Shown here one piece after another: positions 50,950 to 59,908 of a stretch of DNA of 64,000 nucleotides. The stretch's first letter is position 1; every line of letters begins with the position of its first letter. Both the position numbers and the translations under genes were made by a program. The notes under the pieces are model-generated. The model was given only the letters and a program-made list of their open reading frames with translations, did not search any database and was not told where the DNA came from. The stretch comes from Polyangiaceae bacterium. Lineage in GTDB: Bacteria > Myxococcota_A > Polyangia > Polyangiales > Polyangiaceae. The stretch covers positions 1,984,001-2,048,000 of the forward strand of contig JADJRH010000011.1 of assembly GCA_016712345.1 (NCBI GenBank), in the 5' to 3' direction.

Positions 50950-52686
50950 CTAACCCGGAGCCCGAAGCACCCGCACCGTCTTCCCATCAAAGGCCACAGC
51001 AAACGCATGGACCGGCGATGCTCCGGCAGCACGTAACTCCGCGCCGTAATCCCCCGCGGCGATCTGCGACACGCCCTCAGCGAGCGCATCTTCCAAGGTC
51101 TTTTTGGCCGGGTGCGCCACTTTGAGTTCAAGCACCACACCCGGTTGACCGGGCCTTACCGGATGAATCAACACATCCGGCCGCCCCTTGCCCGACTCCC
51201 GATTGGACCGCACCCGAAAGCCCGGCTCCAACACAGCAAGCAAGCCCAAAACAAACCCCTGATAAACCCGCTCAGGCTGAAGTTTGCCGGGGTCGTGATA
51301 CGACAGAACGTCCGTCACGAAACGTTGCAACTCCTCCTCAAACGATTCCGCATCTCCGGCAAGCAGTGATGTTGTCAGGCGATGGAGACTACCCCCCGAC
51401 CGCTCCACGCGATCTTTCATCCAACCCCGAAACGTGGAGCTATACACTTTTCGCACTTCACGGTTGGGGATAGACAAGAGATACGTCGCCTCCTCATCCA
51501 TCCCATGCGAGCGCTTTTCAGCTTTCAGGTAACCTGAAAATGCAAGCAAACTCCACAAAGCGTCGTCGCTCCGGTGGATCTCGGCAAGCGCCACGTTTTC
51601 GTCCAATTCCCGCTCAACTGCCCCACCTTCAAGCAGCGTTTCAAAGGCCGTTTGAAAGGTGAAAGCACGCTCCTCAAGCAGCACTTTGACAAGATCGTTG
51701 GAGCTTGTTGACAGCCAATAACCTGCCGGCTCTACCTCCTCCCGATCGAGGTAACACAGCACCGACCATGGATTATAGATCACCTGCCCGCCAAACAAAT
51801 AACCATTATACCACGCGCGCACCGCCGGAAGATACCCGGCCCGCCCCGTCCTTGTCAGAAGGGCTGTTACCTCTTCTTCGGTGAATCCAAAACAAGTGTT
51901 GAACTGCGCGGCCAGCAAAGTGTACACACCCAGGTTATTCAACCCGGAGAACATGTTCTCTTTCGCCACGCGCAGAATGCCCGTCACCACCGCTCGCTGA
52001 AGATGGCTGTTGCTCTTCAGCGCCGCACCTAGAAACGCCCGCACAAAATCCAGACTTTCAACCCCATACCCATTCAGAAACCCCGCGTGCAGCGGCTCGT
52101 CGTATTCATCAATTAGAATCACCACCTTTTCACCGTGGTGCCGATGCAAATATGCCGACAGATCCCCCAACGCATTTGCCAAAAGCGCTTTTTCGCCCGA
52201 GCCCCCCAGCACCGACCTGAAGCGAGATGACTCCACATCGTCCAGGTGGCCCTCATCCAACAAAAACCGATGCTCCTTGTACAGATCCTGAATTTTGAGT
52301 TGCAGCGCCGCCCAACACTCCTCCCACGTGGCTGCCCTCGTACCCTTGAAGTTAAAATGAATCACCGGATACCGCTGAAAATGGGCGCGGTATTCATCCC
52401 CGGCGGTCCAAATCGACAGATCCGCAAACAGATGTGAAAGGTCTTCCTTCGTCTTCTCAAACCAACACCGCAGCATCGACAGGTTCAGCGTTTTGCCAAA
52501 CCTCCGTGGCCGCGGAAGGAGCAACACCGGCACGCCCGGCCGATCAAGAATCTCCTTGATCAAGTGGGATTTATCAACGTACTCCAGCCCCAATTCGCGA
52601 AGCGCGCGAAAGTCGTCCAGACCAATGGGAAGGCGCAACACCATGAACTCGCGGGCAGGGTAGCCCACAAAGGCCCCGCTCCGCAA
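50950..52686 (-). CDS. AAA-ATPase-like / PD-(D/E)XK nuclease family protein
   Basis: 578 aa from a TTG with aaggag just upstream; ATG 52644 (MVLRLPIGLDDF) is the alternative. The N-terminal AAA_ATPase-like domain shows LPIGLDDFRALRELG, P-loop PRRFGKTLNLSML and Walker B VVILIDEYDEPLH. The C-terminal domain is a PD-(D/E)XK nuclease: GKGRPDVLIHPV (Asp) then VVLELKVAHPAKK (Glu, Lys). Established knowledge: this PF09820-PF08011 pair is widespread, expands in some genomes, and has no settled function. It lies on the strand of the CRISPR operon, beyond csm5, but about 195 bp apart. Confidence 0.9.
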   Translation of the reverse strand: MRSGAFVGYPAREFMVLRLPIGLDDFRALRELGLEYVDKSHLIKEILDRPGVPVLLLPRPRRFGKTLNLSMLRCWFEKTKEDLSHLFADLSIWTAGDEYRAHFQRYPVIHFNFKGTRAATWEECWAALQLKIQDLYKEHRFLLDEGHLDDVESSRFRSVLGGSGEKALLANALGDLSAYLHRHHGEKVVILIDEYDEPLHAGFLNGYGVESLDFVRAFLGAALKSNSHLQRAVVTGILRVAKENMFSGLNNLGVYTLLAAQFNTCFGFTEEEVTALLTRTGRAGYLPAVRAWYNGYLFGGQVIYNPWSVLCYLDREEVEPAGYWLSTSSNDLVKVLLEERAFTFQTAFETLLEGGAVERELDENVALAEIHRSDDALWSLLAFSGYLKAEKRSHGMDEEATYLLSIPNREVRKVYSSTFRGWMKDRVERSGGSLHRLTTSLLAGDAESFEEELQRFVTDVLSYHDPGKLQPERVYQGFVLGLLAVLEPGFRVRSNRESGKGRPDVLIHPVRPGQPGVVLELKVAHPAKKTLEDALAEGVSQIAAGDYGAELRAAGASPVHAFAVAFDGKTVRVLRAPG

Positions 52687-52880
52687 CGCTCCTTATCAAA
52701 AAACGCCCCAGCTTGACTGTCACGATGGGTAGGTTAGAGTCCAGTGCTTCGTGGAGACTTCATTTCAAGGCATTTGCGGGTGCTTCGTCACGAGAGGCAA
52801 CCTCCCACGTCAAGGCTCCCAACAGTCAGCTTTGTTGTGTCTCGATACCTGCGGGCGAGAAAACGCACTGTTCATGCGAG

Positions 52881-54464
52881 CTACGTGGTGGACTTGAAAG
52901 TGAGCCCACACGGCGCGTCTTTGGAGACGGGGACAATTTCGACGGTGGCCGTCACCACTTGACCGGCGCGCAGGTCCGGCGGAGCGGACTTTGGGTCGAT
53001 GTACCCGCGCGCGCCATAACCTAGGATCACACCTCGCCAGGTGCCGTTCTTGTTCTGGCCTTCCAGCTTGATTTGGACGGTGGCATTACGGCTCGGCATT
53101 CGAACCGTGGCCACGGTGCCGACGGCGTCGTTGGCGGCCCAGGGTCGAATGGAAACCCATCCCATCGGAAGCGTCGGATCCGTCTGGTCGAGCGCAAGGC
53201 GGCGCGTCTTTGGGAAGATCGGATATTCGGTCTTTCCCATTCCACTCGTGGTGCGTAACCGCCTCAGCGTGGGCGGGTCGTGGGCGCACACGTTTCGCTC
53301 TCGTTCGCCGGTGGAATTGTCCAATCGTTCGAACACGGCGCCCGTCATGCCTCTCCACCCAATGCCCCACGCCACTGGGAGCAGAGCCATATCCCCTGCG
53401 GATGATGTGCTTTGGGTCAAGGTGTGGAGCGTTTTCGTGAGCCCAGGTGGGAGGTTTTTTGAGCGTCTCAGGAAGAGCGTTTGATCGTGCTCAAAGATGC
53501 GGCGTCCGTGCTTCTTGATCGCGTTGAACAGGTGATTTTCGAGCAAAGCCCGCCGATTGGAGAAGTCTTGAACCACTCGCCCTTTCAAGTCTTCCTTGGG
53601 GATATGTAGCCAGTCAGGGCGAAGCCTTCGGGCGTCGATGCGGAGCGGAATTCGAAGCTCCGTTCCGGGGCGGATGCTTTCAAGCACGATGCGGAGACCG
53701 CCTTTCCAGTGGGCTTGGTTTTTGGTGGGCCGCTCTTTCCAACCCCAGTCGTCGCCGTCGGGGTTACCCATGCTCGCGATCGCCACCGAACGCACTTCAA
53801 TGCAATCCGGTGGAATGTACACATCGGGTACGTGCAGGTGGCGAAGAACATCTTCGATCGCCTCAATGGCGTCCTTTTTCTCAGGTTCCTTCCCATTGGA
53901 CCGGAAAGCGAGGTGCTGTGCGCGCGTATCGGGGGATTTTTGCTTCGTCGCGGTCGCGACCCGAAACGCATCTTTGACCGACTCATTTCGTTCAGCAACC
54001 TCCATGAGCAAGGCGGTGCGGATGGCTCCTTTGAGCGTGGAGCCGGGGAGGAAAGGCCGTTGAAACGCATCCCGCATGAAGGTCCGCAGCTCGGCTTTTG
54101 CGTCCGGGCCTCGGGCCGCAAGCTCTCCTCCAGTGCACGGCATGGAGTAGAGTACGATCCCATCGCGCGAGCGAGCGCCCCATAGCTCCTGGAAGGACTT
54201 GGCGCTATCACGCATCATGACTCGGTCGAGATCTGCCAGGAGAGCGGACTTGTGCCTGTCCGGCGAATTGGATGAGGCTTGCTCTTTTTCCAATGCATCA
54301 AACGCACGGCCGAGATCGATCACATGGGCTCGCCCCGCATCAAAGAATACGTCTTTGCCCCACACGAGCTTGTCGCCGGATCCCACGTGAAGCGGGGTTT
54401 TGATGGTCATGTGCCAAACGACCTCTTTGTAGAGCGGCTCAGTGGATGGATGACAGGTGCTCAT
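52881..54464 (-). CDS. csm5: Type III-A CRISPR RAMP protein Csm5
   Basis: 527 aa from the ATG at 54464, which overlaps the csm4 stop (ATGA). The first RAMP half has WHMTIKTPLHVGSGDKLVWG; FLPGSTLKGAIRTALLMEV is the conserved Gly-rich loop. The C-terminal half has GIGWRGMTGAVFERLD and GYGARGYIDPKS. Csm5 caps the 3' end of the crRNA in the Csm complex and helps crRNA maturation. It is the last gene of the operon and somewhat longer than usual. Confidence 0.9.
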   Translation of the reverse strand: MSTCHPSTEPLYKEVVWHMTIKTPLHVGSGDKLVWGKDVFFDAGRAHVIDLGRAFDALEKEQASSNSPDRHKSALLADLDRVMMRDSAKSFQELWGARSRDGIVLYSMPCTGGELAARGPDAKAELRTFMRDAFQRPFLPGSTLKGAIRTALLMEVAERNESVKDAFRVATATKQKSPDTRAQHLAFRSNGKEPEKKDAIEAIEDVLRHLHVPDVYIPPDCIEVRSVAIASMGNPDGDDWGWKERPTKNQAHWKGGLRIVLESIRPGTELRIPLRIDARRLRPDWLHIPKEDLKGRVVQDFSNRRALLENHLFNAIKKHGRRIFEHDQTLFLRRSKNLPPGLTKTLHTLTQSTSSAGDMALLPVAWGIGWRGMTGAVFERLDNSTGERERNVCAHDPPTLRRLRTTSGMGKTEYPIFPKTRRLALDQTDPTLPMGWVSIRPWAANDAVGTVATVRMPSRNATVQIKLEGQNKNGTWRGVILGYGARGYIDPKSAPPDLRAGQVVTATVEIVPVSKDAPCGLTFKSTT

Positions 54465-55513
54465 GCAAACGTCTCCGGCAGAAGAAATGCGAGGGTTCGG
54501 CCGTCGCGCCAAATGCGGTGCTCGTCAAAGCCGTCTGGAGTGATGTCACGAAGCGTCCCAACCACGTGCCCAATGTCCGGGATTCTTGCGCCTTGAGACA
54601 CGAGCCGAAGCTCTTTTCGACTTCGCATGGTGTTCTTTTGCCCGCCGAGCGACACGCCTCCTCGCCGCACAAGTGAATAGCGCGAGTCCTTGTTTTCAAG
54701 TGCGTTCGCAAGGGCCTCATCGGGTGAGGCAGCACCAAGGAGGCAGCGCATGCGATTCTTCTTCTTAAAGACGTTCAACGACAGATCTTTTCCACTGTGG
54801 AGCTTGTCAAACCGGCCTTCTTGAATAACCTTGAACTGGCCCATTCCGCGCGTTCGATCCGCTCCGAGACCTCGCTCTCCGAGGTGCTGAAGAAGGGCGT
54901 GCAGCAAGCCCATTTCGTTCTCTGTGTCCGTCAAGGCGAGGATCCACGCCCCGGCCCCCACTGCCTTCCCGTCGAATCCTACTTGATCTCCGAGCCATAG
55001 CTCTTCCAAGTGGAATAGGTTGGTGGACGAGGTCACCCGATCGATCGTGACCGAGGGACGAGCCGTTCGTTTTGCCCAAGTCACCTTCTCAATCTTCGGA
55101 TCTTTGGAGGCGACAAGGCGGCACTTGGACGCATACAGTTTAGGGGCGTTTGCCCCGGGTTTCAGGCTTGAAAGGCAGTCGATCGCCATGTACTCCACCC
55201 GCTGAAATGCCTTTCGATCCCCATCGGATCCTATCTGCGTGCCGAGAGGGCGCGGGACGAACCGCATCACTGCGCTCTTGTCGAGTTGAACCCATGGGAG
55301 CAACGACGACACAACCCAAGGCGGCTTTTTGGCGAGATCGTCGATAGACCGCCCTTCAACCTCTTTGCCATAGACGGCTGCGGCCGTTGCCACGAGCGCC
55401 GCGGACAAGGTGTCGGACGGGCACCCTGTCACCACGTTTTCGCTGTCCTCGCGTTCGGCGCCAATGCGCAAAGCCGAGGTGAAGCGAAGGTCGAATGCCC
55501 AAAGAACGCTCAC
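54461..55513 (-). CDS. csm4: Type III-A CRISPR RAMP protein Csm4
   Basis: 350 aa from the GTG at 55513, which overlaps the csm3 stop; an upstream open extension to 55597 lies inside csm3. Typical pieces are FDLRFTSALRIGAEREDSEN, PPWVVSSLLPWVQ, TARPSVTIDRVTSSTNLFHL and the Gly-rich LGERGLGADRTRGMGQFKV. Csm4 binds the 5' repeat tag of the crRNA and contacts Cas10. It overlaps csm5 by 4 nt. Confidence 0.9.
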   Translation of the reverse strand: MSVLWAFDLRFTSALRIGAEREDSENVVTGCPSDTLSAALVATAAAVYGKEVEGRSIDDLAKKPPWVVSSLLPWVQLDKSAVMRFVPRPLGTQIGSDGDRKAFQRVEYMAIDCLSSLKPGANAPKLYASKCRLVASKDPKIEKVTWAKRTARPSVTIDRVTSSTNLFHLEELWLGDQVGFDGKAVGAGAWILALTDTENEMGLLHALLQHLGERGLGADRTRGMGQFKVIQEGRFDKLHSGKDLSLNVFKKKNRMRCLLGAASPDEALANALENKDSRYSLVRRGGVSLGGQKNTMRSRKELRLVSQGARIPDIGHVVGTLRDITPDGFDEHRIWRDGRTLAFLLPETFA

Positions 55514-56514
55514 GTCGCCCCCAGTTGAGCGAGCGATTTCTGAAGCGCCTCTTTTTGGTCCCCGCCGCGCTTGTTGAACCACTGGATGCGCTGCCATAGG
55601 TCGGGGCCATCTTTGTCGCCGAAGGCTTCTTTGAAAGCGTTTTCGTCGTCGATCTTGAGGTGGAGAGGATCCTCGTCTTTTTTGAGGTTGTTTTTGAGAT
55701 ACGAGTCGCGGTTTCGAAACTCGATCTTGGTCAATGCGAGGTTGACCCGACCATAGCCGCGCGATCCCTGGCCACCGAGCGCGTCGTCTTGCAGAAGGTC
55801 AAGAGCGATCAAAAGAAGCTTTAGATCGTCGTTGCGCCCCCAGTCGTTGTCTTTGGTGCGACGGTTGTTTTGAGCCTTGAGTGTTTTCTCAAGGAGGCTC
55901 TCATCTTTCCGCGCGGGTGCGGTCGGCTCTTTGGGCGCGCTCGATGGAACCGCCCGCACCTCAAGAACGATCTCAAACTCGAATTCGGCTCCCGCGGGCA
56001 CGCGCTCCATCGTCCTCGGGTTGGCCGCGGAGGTTACCCGATCGATACAGACCTCCGTCTTCACTTCGCTCATTCGCAGCTCGCCGCGAAGCGTTGAGAG
56101 CTGTTTTCGGCTCGGTTCGGAAAGCCGGGCGTCGCGCACGATCAGCCTGGAAGGAATCGCGGCATTGCCATCGGCGGCATTGCCAAACAATTGAACCACC
56201 GAGCATTCGGGGTCGTGAGCCGGGCCGAATTGGATCATCTCGCCGTGAGGTTTGCCAGCGATCCCATAGATGCGCTCCAAGAGGCAGCGAAGCTTGCCCT
56301 TGAGCGAAGAGCCGGGGATATAGGGCTCATTCAACAGTGCATGCCGAACAAGGATGTTTTGAATGCCGCCGACAGTGAGCCCCTGATCCGTTCCGCCGAT
56401 GCGAAGGCCGGTCAGGGCTGTGATGGTGCCCTTGAGCGTGATTCGCTCGCGAAGGCCCCATTCGGGGAGCTTCTCGGCGCTGCTTCCAGATTGACTTTCG
56501 GTTTTGTCGCTCAT
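55510..56514 (-). CDS. csm3: Type III-A CRISPR backbone RNase Csm3
   Basis: 334 aa from the ATG at 56514, which overlaps the csm2 stop. It shows LRIGGTDQGLTVGG, YIPGSSLKGKLRCLLE, CIDRVTSAANPRTMERV and GGQGSRGYGRVNL. The Asp in GGTDQG sits where the target-RNA-cleaving Asp of Csm3 lies, so 6-nt-interval cleavage of target RNA should be retained. A charged insert (about residues 215-245, KEPTAPARKDESLLEKTLKA) makes it longer than the common 220-aa form. Confidence 0.92.
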   Translation of the reverse strand: MSDKTESQSGSSAEKLPEWGLRERITLKGTITALTGLRIGGTDQGLTVGGIQNILVRHALLNEPYIPGSSLKGKLRCLLERIYGIAGKPHGEMIQFGPAHDPECSVVQLFGNAADGNAAIPSRLIVRDARLSEPSRKQLSTLRGELRMSEVKTEVCIDRVTSAANPRTMERVPAGAEFEFEIVLEVRAVPSSAPKEPTAPARKDESLLEKTLKAQNNRRTKDNDWGRNDDLKLLLIALDLLQDDALGGQGSRGYGRVNLALTKIEFRNRDSYLKNNLKKDEDPLHLKIDDENAFKEAFGDKDGPDLWQRIQWFNKRGGDQKEALQKSLAQLGAT

Positions 56515-57011
56515 GACGATGCTCTCTCCTGAGATGATTTTTGGCTCTGCCTGATCGCTACATGGCAAAAGATGGCCTCCATCAAGTCTATGAGGCGTTG
56601 CGTCCTTTCTTCAGGCTTCTCAGCGGCGCAGGTGACCGCGACAACCATCACCTCCACGATCGGTGTTAGCACCGTTGTCCATCGCTTCGCAGGCTTTGCC
56701 CGTGACTCGGCGTAACGCAGGCGCGGCCGCAACATTAAGATGGCCCGTTCCCGCTCACTCTTCTCCAGATAGCCAATCTGCTTAACGGCCGTGAAGATCG
56801 ACCGGACCTGGGTCATCAAGTCGCCTTCCAGGTCTCGTGTCAGCTTTTCTGCCTCATCAACGAGCTTGGCGTAGTCGTCCTCCTCAATGACCTTGCGTAC
56901 CCAAGAGGTGTCGATCTTTTCTTTCTGCGGAGTGGAGCGCTCGCCCCCCTGGCGCTGAGCATTTGGTCGGCCACCGCGGTGATCGGGATGGCCTCGGTCG
57001 TTTCCGTTCAT
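56511..57011 (-). CDS. csm2: Type III-A CRISPR small subunit Csm2
   Basis: 166 aa from the ATG at 57011, overlapping the cas10 stop; the longer frame to 57116 lies inside cas10. After a Gly/Arg/His-rich tail, the helical core TQVRSIFTAVKQIGYLEKSE and LRPRLRYAESRAKPAKRWTT fits Csm2, which lines the target RNA channel. Its place between cas10 and csm3 supports the call. Confidence 0.88.
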   Translation of the reverse strand: MNGNDRGHPDHRGGRPNAQRQGGERSTPQKEKIDTSWVRKVIEEDDYAKLVDEAEKLTRDLEGDLMTQVRSIFTAVKQIGYLEKSERERAILMLRPRLRYAESRAKPAKRWTTVLTPIVEVMVVAVTCAAEKPEERTQRLIDLMEAIFCHVAIRQSQKSSQERASS

Positions 57012-58878
57012 TGTCGCTGTTTCCTTTCCGAGCGCGTGGCGCGGTGGGCAATCTCGCCAACAAGGCCGATCCACAAGGCGGCCTCTTGGCTTCCATCTCG
57101 ACTTGTCGAGTTGCAAATGTCCTTATTTTCAAGCGCAAAACCTGATAGGCGCTTGAGCAACGCGCGCCCTTCCTGTGTCGCGCTGTGCTCCGCACGGCCC
57201 AGCTCATAGGCCCACACCCAAACTCGCTTTTGAGCCTCGGCGGCGCTCTTGACAGCCTCTTTTGATGGGAGAGAAGAGCCGAGAGTAGTGTACACTTCTT
57301 CCGCGCGATGCCGAGCGATGTGAATGGACGCGAGCTTTTGAAGAAGGCTGCGCTCCACGTGCTGGGCTTTGATCGCCTCGCGCGTTTGGTGCGCAAGCTC
57401 CACCACGAGACCAAAGTCATCCCAGCGCATCGGCACGCTTTCCCAAGCAATAGAGCCCTTCTTGGGGCGGGATTTGGCGCAGTGAATCTGGTCTTCGGCC
57501 TGCTCGGCAAGGTGGGCAATAGGCACCTTGGGGTGCGCGATCACAAGGCCCGCCGAGAGGTCAAGCTCGCTCGGTTTTCCGCCTTTTTCCGACGGAGGCA
57601 AGACGATCTGCATTTCATCGAACACCTTGCGAAGCGGCAACACCACCGCATCTCGAAGGCGCTTGCAGGTCTCCACAACCTGCCACCAGCCGCCGACCAA
57701 AAAGAGGTCGTCGCCGCCCGAGAGCACCCATTGGACATTGACGCCTCTCGGTTCCGGTGGCGGACCCGCATCGCGCTCGTGTCCATCTGATTCTGTCTCA
57801 ACAGGGCGCGCGGGGAGGGTAACCTGATCGGCCAGAGGACCGCACGCAAAACGCAACGCATCCGAAAAAGCGAGCCAATCGCGAATGCTCTGTAGTCCGC
57901 TCTTGGCCTCCAAGATCCTTCGAAACAGAGCACCCATATTGTCGAAGTCCATGCGCACCACCCCCAGCTTGGCATCGCCCTCGGATCGCTCGGCAAGGCC
58001 ATCGAAATCAATCGGGGCCAGATCGTCGGGCCGCTCTTGATTGTAGGCTCTTTCGACCCACGCCCCCGCGAGAGGAAGGCGAGCGACCTCCATCTCGGGT
58101 GTACTTTTAATGTCGGGTTCGCGCCCATCGGTCTGGAGCACAAGCCGTGAATGCGCGCCGTTCTTGAACCGCGACGCGGAGTCTCCGACCTCAACATGGA
58201 TCCCGAGAGGCAGCGTTCCCGAGCCTTCCGTCACACAGATCGCACCCGCGGGTTGAGCCGGGCTTCGAAGGCTCCGCGCAAGCTCCTCAATGCCGCTCAC
58301 CGCGCCGTCTGCCTTTTCGGTGTGAGGCTCCATCGGATCCCAAAATGAGCGGGGCTTTCGCGTTGCGCGGCGGTGTTTCTCTATCTCCACCTCCCTGATC
58401 CAGTCACCATGGTGCTTGTCGAACAAGTGAGCCCCAGCCTCACAGAACACCTTTTTTGGAAGCTCAATCGACGCGACATCGATCCATAGGTCGTCTTCTG
58501 TCTGTTCACGAAGAGCGTCGGCATCCGCCCGAAATTGACGCAAAACCGCATCCACATGTTTCTCTGGAACTACGAGCACCGTCCGACCCGCCGTGGCCGA
58601 CAGCTCCATCTCAGGCCCCAGATTCGCTGCCCTGCGCGCGCGCCACGCAAGGATCTTGGGCAAAAGGGTGACCAAAAGCTGCGCCCTTTGGAGAGCAGAG
58701 CCGCCTTTTTTGTGGGCACATGAAAGATGAAGCGTTGAATCCCTCCAATCTTCATTCCCACGAGGTGAAGAGCGCCTTCCTCTTCTGCCCTAGACCAAGC
58801 GTCGAGCTTCTCCTGCGCTCGGTCGCGCAAGGTCTGAAGGTCGGGCATCCTGACAGGCTCTTGTGCATTGCGTCTCAT
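57008..58878 (-). CDS. cas10: Cas10/Csm1 without HD domain, one-base frameshift near 58675
   Basis: About 623 aa if the frameshift is repaired. The ATG at 58878 overlaps the cas6 stop (TGATG). The protein reaches the first palm domain almost at once (HLVGMKIGGIQRFIFHVP, KAALLSKGRS), so the N-terminal HD DNase domain of typical Csm1 is absent. At the aaaa run 58674-58677 (tttt on the coding strand) one T seems missing: the frame continues as LVTLLPKILAWRARRAA only in the other phase, the downstream open frame being 57008-58675. The cyclase motif WVLSGGDDLFLVGG is intact, so cyclic oligoadenylate synthesis is expected if the protein is made. Confidence 0.9.
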
Positions 58879-59822
58879 CACGCCTCCACTCGAATGCGGC
58901 CGAGGCCAAAGGTGGTTCCCGAGCCAACGCCGAGCACTTCGGCAGCGGCGATCCAGGGCAGGGCGGAAGTAATGCCCGACCCTCCCAGTTGAAGGTCGCC
59001 CACAGCCCCCACAAGCTCCACATCACGCCGTTGGGTGGAGCTGAAACGGCGGAGCGTGACGCGCTGAAGGGAAGAAAGCTCCAGCTCCACCGACTCGGCA
59101 TCTCGAAGCGCGCTCGGCACCGACACAGAGACGTCGGCCGAGGGTCGAATCCACCTTTTTTCAAGCGCAATTCGGCGACGCGCGGCGCCTCCGATCAACC
59201 GCTCGGGCCAACTTGGAAGGGGGCGGCCCGGATCGTTCCACGCATCGCCCTTCAAACGAATGTTGACAGGGCTGGCGAGCTGAATCCATAGCCGACCGGC
59301 GGAGCCTCGAAGAGCCGAGGTCCAGCGGTCAATGCGAGATTCCATCAGCGCGCCCAAGTCGGAGCGCTCTTCATCGATCGCACTTGCCAGGTCAAACGGA
59401 GTTCGGTCTCGGCCGAGGCCACGTTCGGCAGCGGATCGGACGGCCTCATCAAGGTATGGAAGGGATCGAATAGCCGGGCCATAGGCGACAAAGGAGAAAC
59501 GGAAAGGCCGCCCCTCCGGCATGTGACCGCCCCGATCGATGTCCCGGATCCACACTGGGGGAGGGGCGTGGGCGCCTGAACCGGATCGCCGGTCGAGTGG
59601 AGTATGCCCGTCGTGAAGCATCGCATATGCGCAGGCGTTTTGAAGGACGCAGCCGTCACACGTGCTCTTTCGCGTGGCGCAGAGAAGCTTTCGAAGAGCA
59701 GCGCCGACAGCACCTCTCACAGTTGGACCTGGGAAGTAGGGCAGGTGCGCGCTCTCTTTGGGGACGATCGTATAACGTCGCACGACCAAGGGAACCTCAG
59801 GGACAAGAACCGGCAGATGCAT
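58878..59822 (-). CDS. cas6: CRISPR pre-crRNA endoribonuclease Cas6
   Basis: 314 aa from the ATG at 59822 (MHLPVLVPEVPLVVRRYTIV); the open frame reaches 59864. It has the type III Cas6 layout with the Cys cluster STCDGCVLQNACAYAML and the C-terminal Gly-rich signature AAEVLGVGSGTTFGLGRIRV. It should cleave the 37-nt repeats of the adjacent array. The catalytic His is not obvious by eye. It overlaps cas10 by one base and follows the SAVED gene by 86 bp. Confidence 0.85.
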   Translation of the reverse strand: MHLPVLVPEVPLVVRRYTIVPKESAHLPYFPGPTVRGAVGAALRKLLCATRKSTCDGCVLQNACAYAMLHDGHTPLDRRSGSGAHAPPPVWIRDIDRGGHMPEGRPFRFSFVAYGPAIRSLPYLDEAVRSAAERGLGRDRTPFDLASAIDEERSDLGALMESRIDRWTSALRGSAGRLWIQLASPVNIRLKGDAWNDPGRPLPSWPERLIGGAARRRIALEKRWIRPSADVSVSVPSALRDAESVELELSSLQRVTLRRFSSTQRRDVELVGAVGDLQLGGSGITSALPWIAAAEVLGVGSGTTFGLGRIRVEA

Positions 59823-59908
59823 GGTGCTCCTGGAGTGGGTGGCAAACCAAACGAGACAAGCCAAAAATGGGCAGTAGCCAGATCCAACCTATGCCCGGTC
59901 AGGTGGGA

